From Baffinella frigidus (taxonomy: Eukaryota; Cryptophyceae; Cryptomonadales; Baffinellaceae), in the NCBI GenBank assembly GCA_026770585.1, contig MU648277.1, forward strand, positions 3,257 through 16,235: 12,979 nucleotides of DNA, given 5' to 3'. Both the position numbers and the translations under genes were made by a program. Below the pieces are notes generated by a model that saw only the letters and a list, made by a program, of their open reading frames with translations, did not search any database and was not told the origin of the DNA. This document shows, piece after piece, positions 7,398 to 12,979 of this stretch (its first letter is position 1; each line of letters opens with the position of its first letter).

Positions 7398-8535
7398 ATG
7401 TTAAATGGGAACGAATTGCTTTCATCTTGGAGAGAGATTTTAAAAAAATAATCAATGACCCTTTCGAACACATTATTCAGAATGAAATAGATGTAATCTC
7501 AACCAAATATATAAACTCCGCAAAAATTGGTGACAAAAGACTTACAAAGGTTCTTTCAACTGAACTTAATGTTTTATTAAAATCCCTTTTAGACAAAATT
7601 ATCGCTCAAACAGTTCCAACACCAGTAGTAACTCCAATTCCTCCTACTCCGGCACCACCCGACCCGGCACCCGCACCCGCACCAGCACCAGCACCCGCAC
7701 CCGACCCGGCACCCGCACCCGAACCCGCACCCGACACCGACCCGGCACCCGACCCGGCACCCGACAAGGCACCCGAAGCCGATTTCGATGAGGTTCTTCA
7801 GGGGTTAGCAAATGGTATTGAGAATGTAATGACAGAAAGGATTTCATATTTTGCTAACAAAACTGAAACTTTCAAACCCAAAAAAGACTTTCCTGAAGTG
7901 GGCGATATGATTTATGAATATTTCAAACATGGCGCCCATACTAAGACAAGCGCATTCATAACAACAACCGTCTGTAAGACAAAATATAGTCCTTACCATA
8001 GAGCTATATCCTTTACCTTCATATTCAATTGTTTTCGAAAAAAATCGATTCTCTTTTCGTTTCAAGCGCACAAAGTCTCTCCAGAATTGAAAATTTATTG
8101 ATTGCTATCAAACAATATCCTACTTATTTTACCCATAATAACAACTCGACCCAATCTGTTCAAGTGACTCTTTTTCCAACAGAAAACCAAAATGAAATGG
8201 TTTATCGTACAACTCTTGACAACACAATTGAAACCTTGTTCAAAGATGTTTCCACGTTTTATATACCTCCACCGCAACCTTCACCTTCTGGTGACGGATT
8301 CAAACCGAAATCAAAACTGTCTAAAACGAAATCTATAAAAACAGAGAAAAAAGCGTATATGAATGATAAATCATTAATCAGTCGCTCAAAAAACTTGATC
8401 AATGCTGTTGGACTGGGGAACAATATCGCTTGAATAAAGAATGAATTGGATTCTATCTTTTCCACAATGATTGAACGGAAAATAATCAAGCCTAAAGAAG
8501 TTCTGATACTAACCAAAAGATTCAATATGGTTTAG
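7398..8535 (+). pseudogene. Broken gene with a Pro-Ala-rich linker, possible virion protein
   Basis: Three frames appear to make up one gene. It opens at ATG 7398 (M-L-N-G-N-E-L-L-S-S-W) and changes frame in the A7 run at 7442-7448. The second frame runs through a helical region, the Pro-Ala linker (7645-7784) and an acidic stretch. It changes frame again near the A-run at about 8035-8043; both shifts equal one missing base. The third frame encodes a further 120 or so residues to TGA 8431-8433, beyond which the frame stays open and coding-like for 33 more codons to TAG 8533-8535. A TTG would be needed to start the middle frame alone at 7427, so ATG 7398 is preferred. No known domain is visible. 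The rigid X-Pro linker between two helical domains and the position next to the ATPase and PLA2 genes suggest a structural protein. That the pieces form one gene is inferred from smooth continuity of sequence character. Confidence 0.5.
7645..7784 (+). repeat. (Ala/Asp/Glu-Pro)n low-complexity coding repeat
   Basis: Imperfect hexamer and dodecamer repeats built on 'gcaccc', 'gacccg' and 'gaaccc' encode about 45 residues of alternating Pro with Ala, Asp or Glu. The tract is GC-rich inside an AT-rich gene. Such X-Pro tracts form extended rigid spacers, as in TonB and in some tail or fibre proteins. Replication slippage would be expected to vary its length between copies. Confidence 0.85.
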
Positions 8536-8582
8536 CAAGATTTACTAAAAGTTTAGTACAGCTTTAGTAAGATTTAGTAAAG
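8531..8582 (+). repeat. Clustered TTTAG(T/C)AAGA repeats with a small inverted repeat
   Basis: TTTAGCAAGA (8531-8540), TTTAGTAAGA (8563-8572) and TTTAGTAAAG (8573-8582) are near-identical decamers. Between them, TACTAAA (8543-8549) and TTTAGTA (8552-8558) form a perfect 7-bp inverted repeat with a 2-bp centre. The cluster lies at the 3' end of the Pro-Ala gene and just upstream of the promoter-like sequence for the gene at 8613. It could be a regulatory or 3'-end signal; the sequence alone does not decide. Confidence 0.6.
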
Positions 8583-8587
8583 GTTTG

Positions 8588-8612
8588 TTTTTTTATGATC
8601 TTATATTAACAA
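8588..8612 (+). promoter_or_regulatory. T7-ATRATC plus TTATATTA motif before ATG 8613
   Basis: A run of seven T (8588-8594) is followed by ATGATC and TTATATTA, ending 5 bases before the ATG. The same order (T7, ATATC, ATTAGTATAA) occurs at 9134-9155 before the PLA2 gene. This resembles a shared AT-rich viral promoter; the call rests on two instances only. Confidence 0.35.
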
Positions 8613-8867
8613 ATGGTTAACACAAATCGTGCTGATATGTTATTGGGGGTTCAAAATTCACTTAATGTACGAAAGTTAAAAGCAAATCGAAGGTATCTAG
8701 AGAAACTGTTAAAAGAGCTTCAAGATATTGCCCGTGACAAATATGTCCTTGAACAAATCAATTTATTAAAAGAACCAGTAATTGGCTATAGGTTATCAGA
8801 TAAAAAATTTCCATTGGTTTTAAATTCGTGTTCAATCTTCAAAAAAAAAAATCTCACAGTTAATTAA
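8613..8867 (+). CDS. Small basic helical hypothetical protein, 84 aa
   Basis: Intact from ATG 8613 to TAA 8865-8867, with a promoter-like element upstream. Residues 15-55 are predicted helical by composition, with many Leu, Lys, Arg and Glu (K-L-L-K-E-L-Q-D-I-A), possibly a coiled coil. The C-terminus passes through an A11 run (8841-8851) immediately before the stop. An indel there would extend or change the last residues, so the exact C-terminus is uncertain. Nine bases separate it from the next gene, in the same frame. No known family is recognised; it is likely part of the same small virion-gene block. Confidence 0.5.
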   Translation: MVNTNRADMLLGVQNSLNVRKLKANRRYLEKLLKELQDIARDKYVLEQINLLKEPVIGYRLSDKKFPLVLNSCSIFKKKNLTVN

Positions 8868-8876
8868 ACAACAACA

Positions 8877-9131
8877 ATGGTTAATTCATGGATAGAATCT
8901 ATTTGCGAATACACAAAGGACGGAAAATACTCAGCACCAAAAAAAAGCACACCCGAACACGACGCAGTTACAGAAATTCAGAAAATACTTCAAGGGCTTA
9001 AACTTGAAATCCCACCGGTTGTTACTAAAGAAGAAATTGCGTTAGCAGTCGTTCCCAAAACTCCAAAGAAGCCGAAAAAGGTGAAAGCCGTTGTTGAGGA
9101 AATTATTGGGGAGGGAATTAAAACCGTTTAA
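8877..9131 (+). CDS. Small protein sharing an N-terminal motif with the PLA2 protein
   Basis: Intact from ATG 8877 to TAA 9129-9131. The N-terminus has the pattern W-x(6)-Y-x-x-G-K-x-x-x-x-P-K-K-x-x-x-E-x-x-x-V-x-x-I-Q. The same pattern, with the same residue spacing apart from one or two positions, opens the PLA2-containing protein that follows. Such short Trp-led N-terminal modules are seen at the start of several small virion proteins of Polinton-like and large DNA viruses and may mark capsid incorporation. The rest is Lys/Pro/Val-rich, with P-K-K-P-K-K-V resembling a nuclear localisation signal near residues 63-72. No enzymatic motif is present. Confidence 0.6.
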   Translation: MVNSWIESICEYTKDGKYSAPKKSTPEHDAVTEIQKILQGLKLEIPPVVTKEEIALAVVPKTPKKPKKVKAVVEEIIGEGIKTV

Positions 9132-9155
9132 TATTTTTTTATATCATTAGTATAA
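9132..9155 (+). promoter_or_regulatory. T7-ATATC and TATAA motif before ATG 9156
   Basis: Seven T (9134-9140), then ATATC and a TATAA (9151-9155) touching the start codon. It matches the arrangement before ATG 8613. The whole intergenic space is 24 bp, so the promoter would partly overlap the upstream gene's end. Confidence 0.35.
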
Positions 9156-9783
9156 ATGAGTAGTTGGTTGTTAGCATTAAAAGAGTATAACAAAGGTAAA
9201 ATTTGGAGTATTCCAAAAAAAGGCAAGCTTGAATATGAACGGGTAAAACAAATACAACTAAAATACGAAAATAAAAGTGGAAGCGGAATTGTCAAAGATA
9301 CATTCACTTCGATAGTAGATACTGTTAATAATGTTATCGACATGCTATTGCCACAAGACCCTTCTTCGCTTCCTTTAATGAGTGGAGAACACCATGCCAA
9401 AAAAATGGTAAATGGTAAAATAATTAACTATAACTGGGCAGGTCCTTCAACGCATGTTGAGAAAAGACTTGCGCGGGTTTGATCAAGGGATTGACCAAAT
9501 TGATGAATTTGCCAAAAACCATGACAAGGTTTATACATCAGTTTTCAAAAAGAAGCTACAAAAAGGAATTAAAGTGAGCAAAGAAGAAGTTCAGCGCGCA
9601 GATGATGAATTTGTTGCCGGTGTAGTAAAGAATCGGGTAGATAATCCTCTACTTGCTTCGCTAATTCCAAAACTATTCAAGGCTAAAAAGATTGCCAAAA
9701 ATACGGGTGTTTTATCGCATACGACTTTCTTCCATGGAAATACGGGCAATGGTTTAAAAGTTTATAAACCACCAGTAAAATGA
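9156..9783 (+). pseudogene. Virion protein with parvovirus VP1-like PLA2 domain, frameshifted
   Basis: Frame 1 runs from ATG 9156 to TGA 9480-9482. It contains the Trp-led N-terminal motif, a central helix and a calcium-loop-like W-A-G-P-S (from 9435) followed by V-E-K-R-L. The catalytic half continues in the +1 frame: D-Q-G-I-D-Q-I-D-E, then the His-Asp pair of K-N-H-D-K-V-Y (His codon at 9520), ending at TGA 9781-9783. In parvovirus VP1u and in adintovirus or Polinton-like homologues this domain is a minor capsid component that opens endosomal membranes by cleaving phospholipids at sn-2. The calcium loop is G-P-S rather than the usual G-P-G, while the His-Asp dyad is retained. The two halves overlap at about 9454-9482, and the change of frame is a single +1 step, which could be a mutation or programmed frameshifting. 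The C-terminal 60 residues are Lys-rich and end in G-L-K-V-Y-K-P-P-V-K. Confidence 0.7.
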
Positions 9784-9972
9784 CAATCATTCTAAAGTTT
9801 TGTTGTTTATTTCGTGTGAAAGAAACAATATATCATTCTTTTTTTGTAAATTGTAATATTTTTTTGCAAACTCATATTTTTCGTTCAAAATCATGTTTAT
9901 TTTTGCTTTTAATAATTCACATTCAACCACCTCATCCTTTTTTTTTCAGTAAAACAATTCGTGTTTTTCTAA
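9784..9972. other. Convergent intergenic region, T-rich, no gene seen
   Basis: About 190 bp between the end of the PLA2 gene (plus) and the end of the zinc-binding gene (minus). It is dominated by T-runs such as TTTTTTTGTAAATTG and TTTTTTTGCAAAC. A 69-codon plus-strand frame covers it, but its composition (Phe, Ile, Leu and Ser from T-runs) is what random T-rich DNA gives. No clear hairpin was found. It probably holds the 3' ends of both transcripts. Confidence 0.6.
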
Positions 9973-10821
9973 TTAACCTAAATAAATAAATTCACAGATT
10001 TTCTCGTGCCTAATGTTACATTTATTGATGAACCATAATTTTAAATTTTGATTCCAAATTATACCATATGTTTTGTTATAAAACTCTTTTTCGTGATATT
10101 TAATGTTTAATGCTATCATATTGGTTTCATTTTCAACATATAATACTTTCTTATTTTTTTGTTCTAAAACAATTTCTCTGAAATATAACATAGTGTGTAT
10201 CTGGTTCACCCGTTTCATCGTATTTGGTTTAATACAAGCAAAGCAAAGTTTTTCTTCTTTGGAGTTACAATTTTTTTTAAAATCTGGTGTTGTTCGCAAA
10301 ACTTCAAATGTATGGCACATTTCACATGTTCCATTATTTTTAATAAAAGTTAATTTAGCAATAAAGAACTGGTCGATAAATTTATTAATACAACTTGAAC
10401 CAACGGCAAATGTTTGTCCTGTAGGAATATGATAAGTGTTGAATAAGCCCATACATTTTGTACAAGAACATATACATTGTTTTTTTTCCATATGTTGTCT
10501 TTTTAACTCTCTAACAAATTCCTTGTTTAAGTTCGAATAATGTGTGTATTGAAATAATTCTCTTAATGATTCGGCAGGTTTATCATGAATTTCGTATCCT
10601 GTAATTCTAAACCAAACACCATGTTCTTTATCTAGTTTTACTTTTTCACCAGCATCCAAATCGTTTGCGATCTCTTTATTCTCTTTTTTAATGATATTTT
10701 CTTCCAATTTTTGTAATTTAATCAATACGTCACTATCTGTAATCATGATTGACTTGTCATATGTTATGATATATGCAGAATTTATATCATTTTTAACAAA
10801 TTTCAAATGTGAATTAAACAT
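9973..10821 (-). CDS. Cysteine-rich zinc-binding protein with DUF5710-like C-terminus
   Basis: Intact 282-aa frame from ATG 10821 to TAA, the only long undamaged gene in the AT-rich part. Residues 116-123 carry C-x-C-x-C-x-x-C, followed by Y-H-I-P-T-G and A-V-G-S-S-C-I-N-K-F (137-148). This 'G-x-x-C-I-x-x-F' layout recurs in zinc-binding proteins of large DNA viruses and phages that lack an assigned function. A second treble of Cys pairs (166/169 and 193/196, with Cys185 and His170 nearby) would bind another zinc. Residues 229-262 (F-Y-N-K-T-Y-G-I-I-W-N to K-L-W-F-I) resemble the DUF5710 pattern, in which a conserved Gly and two Trp surround a short strand. The N-terminal 100 residues are Lys/Glu-rich. 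TATATAAAT lies about 30 bp upstream. The role is unknown; nucleic-acid binding is a guess. Confidence 0.65.
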   Translation of the reverse strand: MFNSHLKFVKNDINSAYIITYDKSIMITDSDVLIKLQKLEENIIKKENKEIANDLDAGEKVKLDKEHGVWFRITGYEIHDKPAESLRELFQYTHYSNLNKEFVRELKRQHMEKKQCICSCTKCMGLFNTYHIPTGQTFAVGSSCINKFIDQFFIAKLTFIKNNGTCEMCHTFEVLRTTPDFKKNCNSKEEKLCFACIKPNTMKRVNQIHTMLYFREIVLEQKNKKVLYVENETNMIALNIKYHEKEFYNKTYGIIWNQNLKLWFINKCNIRHEKICEFIYLG

Positions 10822-10863
10822 ATTTTACAAATGTTATGAAATGATTATTATTTATATAACGCT

Positions 10864-10892
10864 CAGTAAAGTCGTTTTTAAGACTTTTACTG
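10864..10892 (-). terminator. Stem-loop at the 3' end of the small minus-strand ORF
   Basis: CAGTAAAGTC (10864-10873) pairs with GACTTTTACTG (10882-10892) with one bulged base, around an 8-base loop. On the minus strand it overlaps the TAA (10887-10889) of the small broken ORF and lies about 40 bp before the start of the zinc-binding gene. In mimiviruses such intergenic hairpins mark transcript 3' ends; the same role here is an inference from position. Confidence 0.5.
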
Positions 10893-11090
10893 TTTCTGAT
10901 CCTCTATAATTTCCAAAAAAAGTCCCATTGAGAGGTTATCATTTTCTTCAAAATGTGTTAAATGTGAAGTTAATACATATACCGTTTTTGTTACTATATT
11001 TTGATTTGAAATTGTGTTTTTTTCTATAGTTTCAACAGATGTATGAAGATATTGAATATAAATTTTTGTTTATTCTTTTGAGTCATCCAT
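10887..11090 (-). pseudogene. Small ORF interrupted by one TAA
   Basis: An ATG at 11090-11088, preceded by the promoter-like GATATATATATAATCCAA, opens M-D-D-S-K-E, then meets TAA at 11070-11072. The same frame continues for 60 more codons (from T-K-I-Y-I-Q-Y-L to E-I-I-E-D-Q-K-Q) before TAA 10887-10889. The amino-acid content after the stop looks coding (amphipathic, few low-complexity runs) and it ends exactly at the hairpin, which supports a real but broken gene of about 67 residues. No family is recognised. Confidence 0.4.
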
Positions 11091-11132
11091 TTGGATTATA
11101 TATATATCTATTCTCAGACTTTATATCATTTT

Positions 11133-11653
11133 TTATTGTAATTCCATATTATTTATCAAATTCATATATCTGTCTAAATTAGTTTTGTTCATTTTTGTCA
11201 AATCTGTTGTTTTCAAATTATTTTCGAACTTCATATATGTATTATCGTTTTCTAATTTTGTATAATCAATAAATCTGATTTTTTATGATAATTTATGTTT
11301 TCTTTTGCTACTTTAAATCTAATCGTATGTCCGATTCTACATATCATCTTTGCTTAAATAATAAATGCTTGACCAAATCCTTTATCTTGGTATTTTTTAT
11401 CAACCAATAAGAATAATATTTCTGATTCAGAAAGATATTCAGAATGCCCTGCAATCATAAATCAACAGACTTTATTTTGAACGCATATAAATCTTCCTGT
11501 TTTATTAATATATCCATTGGGCAATTGTTTTTCCATTTCTTCTAAATGTTCAGAGGGCATAATTTTCTCCAACCTTGCTTTGGTTTCTGGTTTTGTTTTT
11601 TTATACAAATGAAAATATGTATCATCTATATAAAAATCATTTCTTTCGCACAA
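11133..11653 (-). pseudogene. GNAT-type N-acetyltransferase remnant
   Basis: A frame with start-like TTG at 11653 encodes 63 residues to TGA 11462-11464, then stays open in the same frame. The next stretch has I-A-G-H-S-E-Y and a strand L-F-L-L-V-D, then the acetyl-CoA-binding motif A, Y-Q-D-K-G-F-G-Q (11369-11392), matching the family's Q/R-x-x-G-x-G/A. A TAA follows at 11354-11356. The same frame continues with F-K-V-A-K-E-N-I-N-Y-H-K-K, like GNAT motif B, to TAG 11252-11254. A shifted frame then supplies F-I-D-Y-T-K-L and N-T-Y-M-K-F, a typical end of the fold, running to TAA 11133-11135. GNAT enzymes transfer acetyl groups to amines. With two in-frame stops and a frameshift this copy should be dead. 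Whether the first 63 residues belong to it or to the helicase upstream is uncertain. Confidence 0.55.
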
Positions 11654-12979
11654 TGATGTTCAGAATCTAACTTCATATCTACAACAGGGTTTAAGTTCGT
11701 TTTCCTAATTTGGTTATAAAATTGTGTCATTGGACGTAATTGTTGCCATCCGTGTGAATATCTTTTTAAATCTCTCTTCATCATTAACTGATACAAACCC
11801 CTTGCGTATTTATCTCTTGTTTCTTTGGTCGCTCTGCTTGAATATTTTTCAATTAAAGGGTCAAAATATACTTTATCATTTCTATGAATACTGGAATTTT
11901 CTACTGCCACAAATCTGCGGTCATCTGAAGGGATCGGCATTGCATTCTGGTTATTGGATGAGAAACATATATCAACCATATTCTTACACACTATCGGGTC
12001 AATACTTTTTTTCCATGATTTACTGTTTCATTTGTAATCAAATTTTTGTGCAGGATGTGAAGCATTCTGAAAACGGTTTGCGATCCAATCCATTATAAAT
12101 GTGGTTGTAGCCACATCCCCATTCGAAAATACATCATCAAAATGTTTTTTCAAATCCGTTTCTACCTCAGTTTCATTTTCAACACTTACTTCGGGCAACA
12201 TTTCCACATAAAAACCATTCCACATATTTAGTTCGGTTTTTCTTTCTTTTCTTTCGGGGTCACAGACAATTCTTTCATATGTTATATTATGTTCATCATA
12301 TCACCACTCTTTGATAAAATCCATTCCTTTTTTTTAACATCCCTTAACAAAAAACATTTTTTGTTTTTATAAATTCCCGGTAATTGAGTTTCAGTAACAA
12401 TTTTTGATTCTTCATCAACTTTTCGAATAAAACAGAAGGGTTCATTTATTTTACATGCACTTTCTTCGATTTTTTTTTTAATTTCTTCATACATGTTTGC
12501 GGGGAATATTTCATCGTAAATTTCTTTATGACAATGTTTCAATCGATTTTTTAAATATGGAAGCCCGTATTTATTTTCATCATTATCATCTTTGGTATGA
12601 ACAAATTTATCAATAAGTTTCAAGGTTGCCATATCATCATATTTATCAGAAATGGATAAAAATATATGACAAATTTTATAGATATTATGTTCGGTTAATT
12701 GTAACTTATTACAACAATTCACTAAACAACCTATCATATTAAACCATAATGTATACTGCGATGCTTCATATCGGTCAAAATGTGGGACAATCTTTTCTAA
12801 CCATTTCAAATTGTTTTGTATTTTTTCAGAAGTAAATGTTTCATCTTTTTCAGTTTCAGTTTTTTTTACAGTTTTTTCAATGCGTTTATTAACCCATTCT
12901 TGATAATCTTCATTCGTGGTTTTAAAAAAAAAAATCCTTTCATAAAATGGTTGATTCATTGAAAGTTTTTTTACTAATT
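11626..12979 (-). pseudogene. D5-like primase-helicase, C-terminal part, decayed and lacking the P-loop
   Basis: The frame is open to the right edge, so the N-terminal (primase) part is outside. The first piece (12282 to the edge) has a PriCT-2-like helical region (L-K-W-L-E-K-I-V-P onward). Around the A8 run 12328-12335 the frame shifts; the next frame has D-F-I-K-E-W, TGA (12301-12303), then Y-D-E-H-N-I-T-Y-E and M-W-N-G-F-Y-V-E, matching the segment before the D5 helicase core. Next come D-V-F-S-N-G-D and I-M-D-W-I-A-N-R-F-Q-N, TGA (12028-12030), then S-S-N-N-Q-N and S-D-D-R-R-F (11911-11925), the sensor region of SF3/D5 helicases. Only about 30 codons separate F-Q-N from S-S-N-N, where family members have Walker A and B, so the ATPase centre is deleted. 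The C-terminal R-D-L-K-R-Y and R-P-M-T-Q-F-Y motifs are present. In living viruses the protein primes and unwinds DNA at replication forks. Confidence 0.75.

Noticed and set aside
7644-7847. Minus-strand frame rich in Val-Arg-Val-Pro repeats
   Set aside because: It is the antisense shadow of the Pro-Ala repeat tract.
8531-8582. CRISPR-like or origin-iteron array
   Set aside because: There are only three decamers with no regular spacers, no adjacent Cas genes and no replication initiator next to them.
7173-9131. TAA read as glutamine (ciliate-type code) across the plus-strand genes
   Set aside because: The genes at 8877 and 9156 have good independent starts right after TAA codons in the same frame, so TAA works as a stop there. 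The frameshifts would remain unexplained in any case.
11724-12098. A 124-codon plus-strand frame
   Set aside because: It lies opposite the DRRF-containing helicase segment, whose motifs identify the minus strand as coding.
1-12979. tRNA or rRNA genes, terminal inverted repeats, LTRs
   Set aside because: I looked for cloverleaf-like arms with T-loop consensus, for matching ends around the junction and for paired long direct repeats, and found none. A tool-based search could still find weak cases.

Overview
The window is a chimera of two unrelated DNAs that meet at about 6885-6905. The left part (1 to about 6895) is visibly GC-rich. It is filled by one plus-strand reading frame that stays open from the left edge to the junction, interrupted only by a TGA at 1242-1244 and a TAA at 5790-5792. 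The right part (about 6896-12979) is strongly AT-rich, with short, closely spaced genes typical of small eukaryotic dsDNA viruses or virus-like transposons (Polinton/adintovirus/Polinton-like virus grade, possibly small NCLDV relatives). The simplest reading is a eukaryotic, probably protist, algal or fungal, contig in which a partly decayed endogenous viral element abuts a host retroelement-like gene. The host cannot be named from the sequence.

Left part: 20-residue tandem repeats (1-300), then a Pro/Ser/Thr/Arg-rich protein of more than 2,200 residues split by the two stops, with an Arg/Ser-rich basic tract (4557-4829). A final segment (5793 to about 6896) ends in a region that resembles a retropepsin (aspartic protease) fold, although the usual D-S/T-G-A signature is not intact. 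No reverse transcriptase, integrase or LTR is visible, because the frame is cut at the junction. Gag/protease of an LTR-type element is an inference, not an identification.

Right part, plus strand: after a 37-bp divergent intergenic region come a 73-aa protein, a broken gene with an (Ala/Asp/Glu-Pro)n linker, two small proteins, and a protein with a parvovirus VP1-like phospholipase A2 (PLA2) domain. The last three have the look of a virion-protein block. Minus strand: the N-terminal 80 residues of an FtsK/A32-type genome-packaging ATPase, cut at the junction just after Walker A; an intact cysteine-rich zinc-binding protein; a small broken ORF; a GNAT acetyltransferase remnant; and a D5-like primase-helicase that runs off the right edge. 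The helicase carries frameshifts, stops and a deletion that removes Walker A and B. No major capsid protein, protease, integrase or DNA polymerase is present.

Most AT-rich genes of any length are damaged. Two frameshifts sit in A7-A8 runs and a third plausibly does, while the GC-rich frame crosses C8 and C10 runs without shifting. This favours real decay of the viral part over general sequencing error, though it is not proof.
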